A stretch of DNA of 64,000 nt from Microbacterium ureisolvens (GCF_019511645.1 NZ_JAEUAX010000013.1:1-64000); one strand, 5' to 3'. Shown: positions 1 through 9,191, numbered from the stretch's first letter. Numbers and translations: made by a program. The notes: generated from the sequence alone by a model not told the origin.

Positions 1-1910
1 GGGCCGGGGTCGGGCGGCGGGGCGTCGTCGTCGGACGGGATGGGCGCGACGGCCCAGTCGGTCACGGGAGCAGCCGTTGCCGGCGCCGGAGCCTGTGCGC
101 TCCCCCGGGGCGCGGCCGGAGCCGTCGTGCGGGGCGCGGCCGGGGACGTGGCGCGGGGCGGCGCCGGGGCTGAGGCGCTCGGTGCCGCGGCCGGAGCCGC
201 GGCCGCCGGGGACACTGCCCGCGCGTCGCCCGAGCCGCTGGGCGCGGCAGTGATGGAGCCGGCCGCGGGCGACTCAGGAGCCGCTGCCCGGCGCGGGGCC
301 TCGCGTCCGGGCCCGGACGGCGCTGGTGCCGCCGGGCCGCCCGCACCAGCGGATCCGCCGGCGGGTTCATGACGGGCGATGTACTTCACGCGGATGCCCA
401 GCACGGCCACGATCGCCTGGCGCAGGTCTTCGCTCGGACCCTTGCCGGCGGCGAGGTGTTTGAACTTCGCGACGTCGGTCTGGCTCGAGAACGCCAGGGT
501 GAGCACGTCGCCGTCGAGCGCCACCGTGCGGGCGCCCGAGGCCAGCATCCAGGACGAGCGACTCACGTTCTCGAGCTGGGCGAGCACCTGCGGCCAGGCC
601 TGCTGCAGTCGGTCGAGCGTCACCGGTCCGGTGGGAATGGGAGGCGCCGCGGGTGCGGGGTCGCGGGGCGGAGCGGCCGTCGGCGCGGGCGCCGCGGCGG
701 AAGGAGCTGCGGCGACCGGCCCTGCGGTGGAGCTTCCCGCCGGGGCTGCTCCGACCGCGGTCGGAGCCGGCGCAGCGCCGGCGATCGGCGCCGCAGCAGG
801 CGCTGCCCCCGCACCGCGCGCCAGCACACGTGCGACCATCAGCTCGAGCTGCAGGCGGGGCGACGTGGCGCCGGTCATGTCATCGAGGGTCGCGATGACC
901 AGGTCGGCGATGTGCGACAGCCGCGCAGGGCCGAACGCGTCGGCCTGGCTCTGCATGCGCGCGAGGTCTTCAGCGGAGACGCCGCGCAGCACCGCGGCAG
1001 CGCCCTGACCGGTCGCGGCCACGACGATGAGGTCGCGCAGGCGCTCGAGCAGGTCGTCGACGAAGCGGCGCGGGTCTTGCCCGGTCTGCACCACGCGGTC
1101 GACGGCCGCGAACGCGGCGGACGCGTCGGAGGCCGCGAAGGCGTCGATCACCTCGTCGAGCAGCTCGGCATGCGTGTAGCCGAGGAGGGCGACGGCGCGT
1201 GCGTAGGTGACCTTCGCGTCTTCCGAACCGGCGATGAGCTGGTCGAGGAGCGACAGCGTGTCCCGCGGTGAGCCACCACCCGCGCGCACGACGAGCGGCA
1301 GCACGCCCTGTTCGACGTCGACGCCCTCCTGCGCGCACAGCTGGTCGACGTACTCGAGCATCGCGGCCGGCGGCACGAGGCGGAAGGGATAGTGGTGGGT
1401 ACGCGAGCGGATGGTGCCGATGACCTTCTCGGGCTCGGTCGTCGCGAAGATGAACTTGACGTGGTCGGGCGGCTCTTCGACGAGCTTGAGGAGGGCGTTG
1501 AAGCCCTGCGGCGTGACCATGTGCGCCTCGTCGAGGATGAAGATCTTGAAGCGGTCGCGCGCCGGCGCGAACACGGCGCGTTCGCGCAGATCGCGCGCGT
1601 CGTCGACGCCGTTGTGGCTCGCAGCGTCGATCTCGACGACATCGAGCGAACCGCCGCCGCCGCGGCCGAGCTCGACGCAGCTGTCGCACGTGCCGCACGG
1701 CGTGTCGGTCGGACCCTGCGCGCAGTTGAGACACCGCGCGAGGATGCGCGCCGAAGTGGTCTTCCCGCATCCTCGAGGTCCTGAGAACAGGTATGCGTGC
1801 CCCACACGATCGCTGCGCAGCGCGGTCATCAGTGGCTCGGTGACCTGGGACTGCCCGATCATCTCGCCGAACGACTCGGGCCGGTAGCGGCGGTACAGGG
1901 CGGTGGTCAC
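1..1910 (-). CDS. dnaX: DNA polymerase III subunit gamma/tau (partial, 3' end outside window)
   Basis: This is the clamp-loader ATPase of the replicative polymerase, which loads the beta sliding clamp. About 636 residues are visible from a GTG start at 1910. The N-terminal AAA+ module has a Walker A motif GPRGCGKT (residues 44-51), then a four-cysteine zinc-binding module beginning CLNC, and a Walker B region reading ILDEAHM. It is followed by an Ala/Pro-rich linker, a second folded segment (residues about 430-510), and another long Ala/Pro tail running off the window. The start is chosen because MTTALYRRYRP is the usual N-terminus of the family. No frameshift signal for a short gamma form was recognised. 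The coding strand points out of the window, away from the thiamine operon. Confidence 0.96.
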   Translation of the reverse strand, partial: MTTALYRRYRPESFGEMIGQSQVTEPLMTALRSDRVGHAYLFSGPRGCGKTTSARILARCLNCAQGPTDTPCGTCDSCVELGRGGGGSLDVVEIDAASHNGVDDARDLRERAVFAPARDRFKIFILDEAHMVTPQGFNALLKLVEEPPDHVKFIFATTEPEKVIGTIRSRTHHYPFRLVPPAAMLEYVDQLCAQEGVDVEQGVLPLVVRAGGGSPRDTLSLLDQLIAGSEDAKVTYARAVALLGYTHAELLDEVIDAFAASDASAAFAAVDRVVQTGQDPRRFVDDLLERLRDLIVVAATGQGAAAVLRGVSAEDLARMQSQADAFGPARLSHIADLVIATLDDMTGATSPRLQLELMVARVLARGAGAAPAAAPIAGAAPAPTAVGAAPAGSSTAGPVAAAPSAAAPAPTAAPPRDPAPAAPPIPTGPVTLDRLQQAWPQVLAQLENVSRSSWMLASGARTVALDGDVLTLAFSSQTDVAKFKHLAAGKGPSEDLRQAIVAVLGIRVKYIARHEPAGGSAGAGGPAAPAPSGPGREAPRRAAAPESPAAGSITAAPSGSGDARAVSPAAAAPAAAPSASAPAPPRATSPAAPRTTAPAAPRGSAQAPAPATAAPVTDWAVAPIPSDDDAPPPDPG

Positions 1911-2032
1911 TGCTCCAGCCTACGGCGTGCCGCCGACACTTCGGCAGGCTCGGCGCCTCGGATCGCGGCTTCCGGGTTCACCCGGTCGGCGGGGACGTCG
2001 ACGCACCGCGATGACCGGTCGCGATCGCCTGC

Positions 2033-2038
2033 TAGATT
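2033..2038 (+). promoter_or_regulatory. Likely -10 element of the thiamine operon
   Basis: TAGATT matches a sigma-70-type -10 box and lies nine bases before the first riboswitch pairing strand, so the transcript would begin with the riboswitch almost at once. No convincing -35 box was seen at ideal spacing, although TGACCG lies 15 bases upstream. Confidence 0.45.
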
Positions 2039-2046
2039 GCTCCGCA

Positions 2047-2126
2047 GTGACACGGGGTGCCCGCACGGCGGGCTGAGAACACACCCGTCGAACCTGATCT
2101 CGATCATGCGAGCGAAGGGATGTCGC
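2047..2126 (+). promoter_or_regulatory. TPP riboswitch (thi box)
   Basis: The conserved thi-box elements are present in order: CACGGGGTGCC, GGCTGAGA, ACCCGTCGAACCTGATC and GCGAAGGGATGTC. The closing P1 helix can form between GTGACA (2047-2052) and TGTCGC (2121-2126). The second strand ends one base before the thiM start codon, and the Shine-Dalgarno-like AAGGGA (2115-2120) lies inside the ligand-binding fold. This predicts direct translational blocking by thiamine pyrophosphate rather than termination, because there is no room for a separate expression platform. Confidence 0.95.
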
Positions 2127-2127
2127 G

Positions 2128-2946
2128 ATGAACGCGCGCACCGAAGCACACCTGTCCGCCCTCTCCCCCGCTGCCGCGCTGGCAGCGCTGCGCGAGGCTT
2201 CGCCTCTCGTGCAGTGCATCACCAACTCCGTGGTGACGAACTACACCGCGAACGCGCTCCTCGCGGTGGGAGCCGCGCCCGCGATGTGCGACATCCCCGG
2301 TGAGTCGGGGATGTTCGCCGGCATCGCCGACGGCGTGCTGGTGAACCTCGGGACCCCCACGGCAGAGCAGCGCGACGCCGCTCGCGAGGCCGTGCGCGCC
2401 ACCTCCCGCTGGGTGCTCGACCCCGTCGCGGTCGGTGTCCTCCCCGTGCGGACCGCCCTCGCCGCCGAACTGGTCGAGCACCGTCCCGCCATCGTGCGCG
2501 GCAACGCCTCCGAGATCCTCGCCCTCGCCGGAGAGGGCGGCGGCGGTCGCGGAGTCGACGCGACGGACGGAACGGATGCCGCCGCCGGCGCCGCACAGTC
2601 GCTCGCGCTGCGCACGCGCGGCGTCGTCGCCGTGTCGGGCCCGGTCGACCTCGTCACCGACGGCGAGCGTGTCGTCCGCATCCACGGCGGCGACGCGCTC
2701 CTCACCCGCGTCACCGGAGGCGGCTGTTCGCTCGGCGCGGTGATGGCCGCGCTCGTCGGCGTGTGTGCGCCGTTCGAGGCGGCGGTCGCGGCATCCGCCC
2801 TCTATGCGGTCGCGTCCGAGCGAGCCGCCGGCCGTGCCGGCGGACCGGGCTCGTTCGCGGTGGCGTTCCTCGACGCCCTCGACGCCGTCGCCCAGGACCC
2901 CGCTGAGCTCGACGCTCGCGTCGCCGACGCCCTCGCGATCCGATGA
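2128..2946 (+). CDS. thiM: Hydroxyethylthiazole kinase
   Basis: The enzyme phosphorylates 4-methyl-5-(2-hydroxyethyl)thiazole with ATP, salvaging the thiazole half of thiamine. The 272-residue product has the ribokinase-like family pattern [20 protein letters not shown] near residues 31-50, a PGESGMF substrate loop, and the C-terminal TGGGCSLGA anion-hole motif with its cysteine. The length is normal. It is the first gene after the TPP riboswitch, and its stop codon overlaps thiE by 4 bp, so translation is probably coupled. An extra Gly-rich insertion (around residues 133-140) is tolerated in the family. Transport or de novo thiazole genes are not in the window, so the operon looks dedicated to salvage and coupling. 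Confidence 0.95.
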   Translation: MNARTEAHLSALSPAAALAALREASPLVQCITNSVVTNYTANALLAVGAAPAMCDIPGESGMFAGIADGVLVNLGTPTAEQRDAAREAVRATSRWVLDPVAVGVLPVRTALAAELVEHRPAIVRGNASEILALAGEGGGGRGVDATDGTDAAAGAAQSLALRTRGVVAVSGPVDLVTDGERVVRIHGGDALLTRVTGGGCSLGAVMAALVGVCAPFEAAVAASALYAVASERAAGRAGGPGSFAVAFLDALDAVAQDPAELDARVADALAIR

Positions 2947-3614
2947 CCGGCCCCGCAGGACGCCTCGCGCTTCACCTCGTGACCGACGACCGCCTGCCGC
3001 TCGACCGGCTGCTCGCGGTCGTCGACGACGCCGCGGCCGCAGGGGTCGACGTCGTGCAGCTGCGGGCGAAGTCGCTCAGCGCTCGTGAGCTCATCCGGCA
3101 GGCGAGCGCGCTGTCCGACGTGATCGACCGCCGCTGCCTGCTCCTCATCAACGACCGCGTCGACGTGGCCGTGGCCGCACGGGATGCCGGAGCCCGCGTC
3201 GACGGCGTCCATCTCGGTCAGAGCGATCTGCCGCCCGACACCGCTCGGCGCCTGCTCGGCCCGCGCGCCGTGATCGGCTGGACCGCGGACTCGGCGGACC
3301 ACCGGGCCGCGGCATCCGTCCCCCGAGACGGCACGATCGACTACCTCGGTGTCGGCGTCATCCGGCCGACGTCGACGAAGCCCGACCACCCGCCGGTGCT
3401 CGGCGTCGACGGCTTCGCCGCGTTCGCGGCGGGCACGCACCTCCCGTGCGTCGCGATCGGCGGGGTGGAAGTGGAGGACGTCGCAGCGCTGCGCGCCGCG
3501 GGTGCGGCGGGGATCGCCGTGGTGTCGGCGATCTGCGCCGCGGCCGATCCGGGCGCCGCGGCACGGGCGCTCCGCAGCGCCGCCGATGCCCCTGCACTCG
3601 AGGGCGTCGCGTGA
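2943..3614 (+). CDS. thiE: Thiamine phosphate synthase
   Basis: This enzyme joins HMP-pyrophosphate and thiazole phosphate to give thiamine monophosphate. The product is a 223-residue TIM barrel with family motifs [11 protein letters not shown] (substrate and phosphate contacts), [21 protein letters not shown] and [15 protein letters not shown], and a C-terminal phosphate loop VAIGGV. The ATG lies within the thiM stop (ATGA overlap), and the gene ends in a GTGA overlap with thiD-tenA, which indicates one tightly coupled transcript. The length is typical. No unusual features were seen. Confidence 0.95.
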   Translation: MTGPAGRLALHLVTDDRLPLDRLLAVVDDAAAAGVDVVQLRAKSLSARELIRQASALSDVIDRRCLLLINDRVDVAVAARDAGARVDGVHLGQSDLPPDTARRLLGPRAVIGWTADSADHRAAASVPRDGTIDYLGVGVIRPTSTKPDHPPVLGVDGFAAFAAGTHLPCVAIGGVEVEDVAALRAAGAAGIAVVSAICAAADPGAAARALRSAADAPALEGVA

Positions 3615-5086
3615 AGACCGCCAGCGCTCTGAACCCCTCCGCGCCCACGACGGTTCGGCCGGCGATCCCCCGGGTGCTGAGCATCGCGGGCACCGACCCG
3701 ACGGGCGGCGCGGGCGTTCACGCGGATCTGAAGTCGATCGGGGCGCTCGGCGGGTACGGCATGGCCGTGGTGACCGCGCTGGTGGCCCAGAACACGCGCG
3801 GCGTGCGCGAGGTGCACGTGCCACCGGTCGCCTTCCTCGCCGCGCAGCTGGCGGCCGTGTCGGACGACGTCGAGATCGACGCAGTGAAGATCGGCATGCT
3901 GCAGTCGGCCGAGATCATCGGCACCGTGCGGGAGTGGCTGGATCGCGTGCGGCCGCCGATCGTGGTGCTCGACCCGGTCATGGTGGCCACGAGTGGCGAC
4001 CGGCTGCTCGATCCCGCGGCGGAAGAAGCCCTGCGGGCGCTCGCGCGCGAAGCGGACCTCGTGACCCCGAACCTCGCGGAGCTCGCCGTACTCACCCGAA
4101 GCCCGCGCGCGACCACGTGGGCGCTGGCCGTCGACGACGCGCAGAGCCTCGCGCGCGAGACGGGCACGACGGTGCTCCTCAAGGGCGGGCACCTCGACGG
4201 CGCCGACTGCCCCGACGCCATCGTGGCGGCGGACGGCGCGGTGCACGAAGTCCCCGGGTCACGCATCGATACGCGCCACACCCACGGCACCGGCTGTTCG
4301 CTCTCGTCCGCGATGGCGACGCTGCGGGCGACGGGCGCCTCGTGGCCCGACGCCCTGCAGCGCGCGAAGACGTGGCTCACCGGAGCGCTGGCGCACGCCG
4401 ACGCTCTGCAGGTGGGCGAGGGAAACGGACCGCTCGACCATTTCCATGCTCTCCGCGGCGCAGCATCCGTTCCCGCCGCCGCGTGGTCTGCCCAGGTGTG
4501 GGATGCCACGGCCGCGGTACGCGCCGACGTCGACGACCTCCCGTTCGTGCGCGGGCTCGGCGACGGCACGCTGTCGCGAGAGACGTTCCTGCGCTACCTC
4601 GCGCAGGACGCGATCTACCTCGGTGAATACTCGCGCGTGCTGGCGAAGGCGAGCGCGCTCGCCCCGACGCCGGACGAGCAGGTGTTCTGGGCACGGGCGG
4701 CGGAGTCGTCGATCGCCGAGGAGCGCCGGCTGCACGAATCGCATCTGGGGACGGATGCTGCGACCCCGGCGCCGCAGACGCTCGCCTATACGAACCACCT
4801 CCACGCGTCGGAGCGGTCCTACGGCGAGCTCGTGGCGGCGCTGCTGCCCTGCTTCTGGCTGTACACGGATCTCGGCAGCCGTCTCGCCGCACTGCGTCAC
4901 GACGCGCATCCCTACGACGACTGGCTCGCGATGTACGGCGACCCCGCCTTCACCGCCGCGACCGCCCGCGCGACGCAGATCGCGGACGCCGCGGCGCGGG
5001 AAGCCGGTCCGGTGGAGCGGGCGCGCATGACCGAGGCGTTCGCGCGGTCCATGGCCCACGAGCGCGAGTTCTTCGCGCGGGCGTGA
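3611..5086 (+). CDS. thiD-tenA: Bifunctional HMP/HMP-phosphate kinase fused to TenA thiaminase II-like domain
   Basis: The first about 270 residues are a ThiD kinase, with RVLSIAGTDPTGGAGVHADLK at the start, DPVMVATSG in the centre and the HGTGCSLSSA anion hole. It phosphorylates hydroxymethylpyrimidine twice. The remaining about 215 residues form a TenA/PQQC-like helical domain, with the motif LLPCFWLY placing the catalytic-type cysteine at residue 414 and a C-terminal acidic motif AHEREFF. TenA releases HMP from base-degraded thiamine (aminopyrimidine salvage), so one chain covers production and phosphorylation of HMP. The start is the GTG overlapping the thiE stop; upstream extensions run inside thiE. 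The fusion is 491 residues and both halves look intact. Confidence 0.93.
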   Translation: MKTASALNPSAPTTVRPAIPRVLSIAGTDPTGGAGVHADLKSIGALGGYGMAVVTALVAQNTRGVREVHVPPVAFLAAQLAAVSDDVEIDAVKIGMLQSAEIIGTVREWLDRVRPPIVVLDPVMVATSGDRLLDPAAEEALRALAREADLVTPNLAELAVLTRSPRATTWALAVDDAQSLARETGTTVLLKGGHLDGADCPDAIVAADGAVHEVPGSRIDTRHTHGTGCSLSSAMATLRATGASWPDALQRAKTWLTGALAHADALQVGEGNGPLDHFHALRGAASVPAAAWSAQVWDATAAVRADVDDLPFVRGLGDGTLSRETFLRYLAQDAIYLGEYSRVLAKASALAPTPDEQVFWARAAESSIAEERRLHESHLGTDAATPAPQTLAYTNHLHASERSYGELVAALLPCFWLYTDLGSRLAALRHDAHPYDDWLAMYGDPAFTAATARATQIADAAAREAGPVERARMTEAFARSMAHEREFFARA

Positions 5087-5130
5087 CGGCGACGTCGCAC
5101 GGACTCCACGTCTCTCGGATAGCCCGGAGG

Positions 5131-6084
5131 TCAGCCGAACGCGGCCCAGAGCTCGGCACTCGTCGCGCGCCGCGCGACGAGTGCCGCGAGCAGGATCCGC
5201 GCCTGCCCGGGCCGCAGCGTCGTGGAGTGCACCGCGCCGGCCTCCCTGAGGTCGCTGCCGCCGCCACCGCCGCCGTACGAGGGCGCCAGCGCGCCCTGCG
5301 GCACCCGACTGGACACCACGACCGGGATGCCCTCGGCCACGCACTCCCGGACGGCGGCGACGACGGCGGCCGTGGAGTTTCCCGACCCGAGCGCCTGCAG
5401 CACGATGCCGTCGGCGCCGGCGGCGGCGCTCGCGCGGATGTGAAGGGCGTCGGCGCCTGGAGGGAGTGCGACGATGTCGATACGGACGCCGTCGACGCGA
5501 CTCGTCTCACGCGGAGCCGTCGCACCGGCCGGACCGGCGGAGCGGAACGCATCCGTGCTGTCGGCGCTGAACTTGTAGGCGCCCCAGGGCGACAGCAGTC
5601 GTCCGCCGAAGAGCACCACGACGGCGTCTCCGGCGCTCCGGCGCGCAGGCCGGCCGGCCGGCCCCTCGGCGGCGGCGAACCGGATGGCCGCCTCTATATT
5701 GGCCGGGCCGTCGGAATCCGGATGATCGGCGGTGAACTGGGCTCCGGTGACGACGATGCGCCGGTCGGCATGGCCGTGCTGCAGCGCGAGAAGGAGGGCC
5801 GTCTCCTCCAGCGAGTCGGTGCCGTGCAGCACCACCACTCCGCGCGTCTCGGGCTCGGCCAGCACCTCCCCTACCGCGTCGCTGATGCGCTGCATGTGCG
5901 AGAGCGTCAGCGTCGCCGAGTCCTGCGCCATGACGTCGACCACTCGTACCGGCGCGCCGGGTTCGACTCCGGCGAGGAGGCCACCGCCGCTGACGACCGG
6001 CCTGCTCGGGCCGTCGTCGACCCGGCGACTGGCGATCGTGCCGCCCGTCGCGATGACCACGACGCTGCTCGACTCCCCCGTCAC
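5131..6084 (-). CDS. Type I/II L-asparaginase
   Basis: This enzyme hydrolyses asparagine to aspartate and ammonia. The 317-residue product starts with the signature VVVIATGGTIAS, giving the first catalytic threonine, and has VVLHGTDSLEET with the second Thr and the Asp of the active site. A C-terminal GSGNS segment and a polyglycine stretch (GGGGGG, around residue 270) before the end are visible. The GTG start at 6084 overlaps the permease stop (GTGA), so it is the second gene of a permease-asparaginase operon. No signal peptide was seen, so it is probably cytoplasmic. The opposing aspartase gene would process its product. Confidence 0.92.
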   Translation of the reverse strand: MTGESSSVVVIATGGTIASRRVDDGPSRPVVSGGGLLAGVEPGAPVRVVDVMAQDSATLTLSHMQRISDAVGEVLAEPETRGVVVLHGTDSLEETALLLALQHGHADRRIVVTGAQFTADHPDSDGPANIEAAIRFAAAEGPAGRPARRSAGDAVVVLFGGRLLSPWGAYKFSADSTDAFRSAGPAGATAPRETSRVDGVRIDIVALPPGADALHIRASAAAGADGIVLQALGSGNSTAAVVAAVRECVAEGIPVVVSSRVPQGALAPSYGGGGGGSDLREAGAVHSTTLRPGQARILLAALVARRATSAELWAAFG

Positions 6085-7619
6085 CGTTCTGCGTCCTGCG
6101 GGCCGCCCGTGTCGGTGACAGGCTGCTGCTGCGCCACGGCCGCCTGCTCTCGCAGCCGGACGGCGGCGACGGTGCCGGTGCGCTCGGCGGCGAGGCGCCG
6201 GATGCGGTCGCGCAGGAGGAACCAGCCGCCGATGAGCGCCGGCACGATCAGCACGAGCGACGAGACCGTGGACGTGCCGATCGGGTAGTCGAGAGCCATG
6301 AGCACGATGACCGTCGCGAGGAAGCCCAGGGTCACGTATCCCGTGTAGGGCGCTCCGGGCATGCGGAACGCGGGCCGATCGACCGCCCCCTTGCGTGCCA
6401 GCGACTGCAGCTTCAGCTGGCACAGGATGATCACCGCCCAGGCGCTGATGATCCCGAGCGCCGACACATTGAGCGCGATCTCGAACGCCTGGGCCGGGAC
6501 GATCGCGTTGAGCGCGACGCCCATCGCGGTGACCACCGCCGTCACGGCGATGCCCACGTAGGGCACACCGGCTCGGTTCATGCGCGCCAGCGGGGCGGGG
6601 GCGGATCCGGAGACGGCCATGGAGTGCAGGATGCGGCCCGTCGAGTAGAGACCCGCGTTGAGGGAGGACAGCACCGCCGTGAGCACGACGAGGTTCATGA
6701 TGACGTCGGCGCCCTGGACTCCGATCGACCCGAAGAACGTCACGAACGGGCTCTCGCCGGCCTTGTAGGCGGTGTAGGGCATCAGCAGCGTGAACAGGAG
6801 CACGGAGCCGACATAGAACACCGCCAGGCGGAACACCACCGCGCGGATGGCGCGGGGCATCACCTTGCGCGCGTGCTCGGTCTCGCCGGCGGCGGTGCCC
6901 ACCAGCTCGATCGACGCGTACGCGAACACGACGCCCTGCACCACGATGAGGGCCGGCAGCAGCCCGTTGGGGAACATGCCTCCGTTGTCGGCGATGAGGT
7001 GCAGCCCGGGGGTCTGCCCGTTCACCGGTGTGCCCGTCACGACGAAGAAGACGCCCACCGCGAGGAATGCCACGAGGGCCAGCACCTTGATCAGCGCGAA
7101 CCAGAACTCCAGCTCACCGAAGACCTTCACGGACAGCAGGTTCATGCCGAGAACGAAGACGAGGGCCACGAGGGCGAACACCCACTGGTCGATCCCCTGC
7201 AGCCACGGCACGTACTGCTTGAAGAAGTTCATGTAGAGCGCGACCGCGGTCACGTCCGCGACCGACGTCATCGCCCAGTTGAGCCAGTACATCCAGCCCG
7301 CGGCGTAGGCCATCTTCTCGCCGTAGAACTCGCGGGCGTACGACACGAACGAGCCGGTCGTGGGGCGGTGGACGATGAGTTCGCCGAGTGCGCGCATCAC
7401 CAGGAACGCGAAGAACGCGCAGACCGCGTAGACGAGGACGAGAGCCGGACCGGCGATCGCCAGGCGGCCACCCGCACCCATGAACAGCCCGGTGCCGATG
7501 GCGCCCCCGATGGCGATCATCTGGATCTGGCGCGGACGCAGCGCCTTGTGGAATCCGGCTTCCTCGTCTTGGACGACCGTCGGCCGGTCGGTCCGCGTCT
7601 TCGTCGACGTCGTCGTCAT
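6081..7619 (-). CDS. ansP: APC-family amino acid permease, probably L-asparagine permease
   Basis: A 512-residue inner-membrane transporter with about 12 hydrophobic segments. The first carries the APC substrate-loop signature IAIGGAIGTGLFMGAG, and PTTGSFVSYAREFYGEKMAYAAGW follows in the third segment region. The amino acid permease subfamily (AnsP/GabP/CycA group) is clear; asparagine as substrate is inferred from the overlapping asparaginase gene and the divergent aspartase. The start at MTTTSTK is preferred over a longer in-frame ATG at 7694 because GGGAGCAGGAG lies just upstream and the promoter palindrome would otherwise be inside the gene. The proton-coupled mechanism is known of the family, not visible here. 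Confidence 0.88.
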   Translation of the reverse strand: MTTTSTKTRTDRPTVVQDEEAGFHKALRPRQIQMIAIGGAIGTGLFMGAGGRLAIAGPALVLVYAVCAFFAFLVMRALGELIVHRPTTGSFVSYAREFYGEKMAYAAGWMYWLNWAMTSVADVTAVALYMNFFKQYVPWLQGIDQWVFALVALVFVLGMNLLSVKVFGELEFWFALIKVLALVAFLAVGVFFVVTGTPVNGQTPGLHLIADNGGMFPNGLLPALIVVQGVVFAYASIELVGTAAGETEHARKVMPRAIRAVVFRLAVFYVGSVLLFTLLMPYTAYKAGESPFVTFFGSIGVQGADVIMNLVVLTAVLSSLNAGLYSTGRILHSMAVSGSAPAPLARMNRAGVPYVGIAVTAVVTAMGVALNAIVPAQAFEIALNVSALGIISAWAVIILCQLKLQSLARKGAVDRPAFRMPGAPYTGYVTLGFLATVIVLMALDYPIGTSTVSSLVLIVPALIGGWFLLRDRIRRLAAERTGTVAAVRLREQAAVAQQQPVTDTGGPQDAER

Positions 7620-7674
7620 GCGCTCCTGCTCCCTTCGCGTCGCAGGCCTCTCTGCCCGCGAAACTGATGCCTGC

Positions 7675-7685
7675 CTGTCAGACAG
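7675..7685. promoter_or_regulatory. Candidate FadR/GntR operator (permease-aspartase intergenic)
   Basis: CTGTCAGACAG is a perfect inverted repeat (CTGTC-A-GACAG) in the divergent promoter region. It fits the general FadR-subfamily operator form with TGTC and GACA half-sites. The nine-base core CTGTCAGAC recurs at 9933 in front of the gntR gene, suggesting one regulator for both promoters. Regulator assignment is inference. Confidence 0.6.
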
Positions 7686-7737
7686 CTTCGCCATTGAAGC
7701 ACGGCGGATCCCGGGAAATCAACACAGCTTCGGCAGA

Positions 7738-7753
7738 ATCTGTCTGGTAGATT
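7738..7753 (+). promoter_or_regulatory. aspA promoter region with imperfect operator-like dyad
   Basis: ATCTGTCTGGTAGAT forms a short dyad with ATCT/AGAT arms and contains the CTGTC half-site. Its right side overlaps TAGATT (7748-7753), a good -10 box about 30 bases before the aspA start. A repressor bound here would block the promoter directly. Confidence 0.4.
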
Positions 7754-7784
7754 GACCGCTAGGTGGCCACTCGAAGGAGAGAAC

Positions 7785-9191
7785 ATGCCCGCAACCCGCA
7801 CCGAACACGACCTCCTGGGCGAGAAGGAGGTTCCTGCCGACGCGTACTGGGGAGTCCACACCGAACGCGCTCGCGAGAACTTCCCGATCACGGGTGTGCC
7901 GGTCGGGCGATACCCGTTCCTCGTCCGCGGCCTCGCCTTCGTCAAGGAGGCGGCCGCCCTGGCCAACCGCGACCTCGGCCTGCTGGACGAGCGCCGGGCC
8001 GCCGCGATCTCCGCGGCGTGCCGCGAACTGCGTGCCGGCGCGCTCCACGACCAGTTCGTCGTCGACCTCATCCAGGGCGGCGCGGGCACATCGACCAACA
8101 TGAACGCGAACGAGGTCATCGCGAACCGTGCGCTCGAGATCCTCGGCCGCACCAAGGGCGACTACGCGCACGTCCACCCGAACGACCACGTGAACCTCAG
8201 CCAGTCGACGAACGACGTCTACCCCACGGCTGCCGACGTCGCGTTCGTGGAGGCCGCCGCAGGGCTGCGCTCGGCTATGGCGGAGCTGGAACAGGCGTTC
8301 GCCGCGAAGGCGCAGGAGTTCCAGGGCGTGGTCAAGATGGGCCGCACGCAGCTGCAGGACGCGGTTCCCATGACGCTCGGGCAGGAGTTCCGCGCCTTCG
8401 CGGTGATGCTCGGCGAGGACCGCGCCCGGCTGGACGAGTCCGCGGCACTGCTCTACGAGATCAATCTCGGCGCGACGGCCATCGGCACAGGGCTCAACGC
8501 GCCGGCCCGCTACGCCGAGACGGCGTGCGCGCACCTCGCCGAGCTCACCGGCCGCCCGTTCACCACCGCGCACGATCTGGTGGAGGCGACACAGGATCCG
8601 GGTGCGTTCGTGCATCTGTCGGGTGTCCTCAAGCGCATCGCTATCAAGCTGTCGAAGACGTGCAACGACCTGCGACTGCTGTCGTCCGGCCCCCGTGCCG
8701 GGCTGGGCGAGATCACGCTGCCGCCCCGGCAGGCGGGGTCGAGCATCATGCCGGGCAAGGTGAATCCGGTGATCCCCGAGATGGTGAGCCAGGTCGCCTA
8801 CACGGTGATCGCCGACGATCTGGCCGTCACCCTCGCCGCGGAGTCGGGGCAGCTGCAGCTCAACGCGTTCGAACCGGTGATCGTGCGCGCCCTGGCGCAG
8901 AGCTTCACCCATCTGACCGCCGCGTGCCGCACGCTCGCGTCGGCGTGCGTGGCGGGCATCGAGGCGCACCCCGAGGTGATGGCGGCGCGAGTGGAGAACT
9001 CGATCGGCTTGGCCACCGCGCTCAATCCCCTCCTGGGATACCGGGCGACGACGGAGGTGGCCCGCGAGGCACTGGTGACGGGGTGCACGGTGCCGGACGT
9101 CGTCCGCCGCCGGGGCCTGCTCACAGACGCCCAGCTCGACGAGGCGCTCAGTCTGCAGCGCCTGGTGCCGCGCCCGCCGCCAGCGGCGTGA
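7785..9191 (+). CDS. aspA: Aspartate ammonia-lyase (aspartase)
   Basis: This enzyme deaminates aspartate to fumarate, feeding the TCA cycle. The 468-residue product has the fumarase/aspartase superfamily signature GSSIMPGKVNP at residues 318-328 (the flexible catalytic serine loop), the aspartase-type segment GGAGTSTNMNANEVIANRA, and HVNLSQSTNDVYPTA. The start ATG follows GAAGGAGAGAAC. It is transcribed divergently from the permease-asparaginase pair, completing an asparagine to aspartate to fumarate route. Its last 44 bases overlap, tail to tail, with the gntR-type regulator. Fumarase C is the main alternative, but the NMNANEV motif favours aspartase. Confidence 0.93.
   Translation: MPATRTEHDLLGEKEVPADAYWGVHTERARENFPITGVPVGRYPFLVRGLAFVKEAAALANRDLGLLDERRAAAISAACRELRAGALHDQFVVDLIQGGAGTSTNMNANEVIANRALEILGRTKGDYAHVHPNDHVNLSQSTNDVYPTAADVAFVEAAAGLRSAMAELEQAFAAKAQEFQGVVKMGRTQLQDAVPMTLGQEFRAFAVMLGEDRARLDESAALLYEINLGATAIGTGLNAPARYAETACAHLAELTGRPFTTAHDLVEATQDPGAFVHLSGVLKRIAIKLSKTCNDLRLLSSGPRAGLGEITLPPRQAGSSIMPGKVNPVIPEMVSQVAYTVIADDLAVTLAAESGQLQLNAFEPVIVRALAQSFTHLTAACRTLASACVAGIEAHPEVMAARVENSIGLATALNPLLGYRATTEVAREALVTGCTVPDVVRRRGLLTDAQLDEALSLQRLVPRPPPAA

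Noticed and set aside
1..1271. Long open frames on the plus strand opposite dnaX
   Set aside because: They are GC-frame shadows: Arg/Gly-rich, without domain patterns, opposite a clear dnaX frame.
6085..6423. N-terminal extension of the asparaginase gene
   Set aside because: It lies inside the permease gene and is low-complexity; the GTGA overlap at 6084 and the VVVIATGGTIAS start define the real N-terminus.
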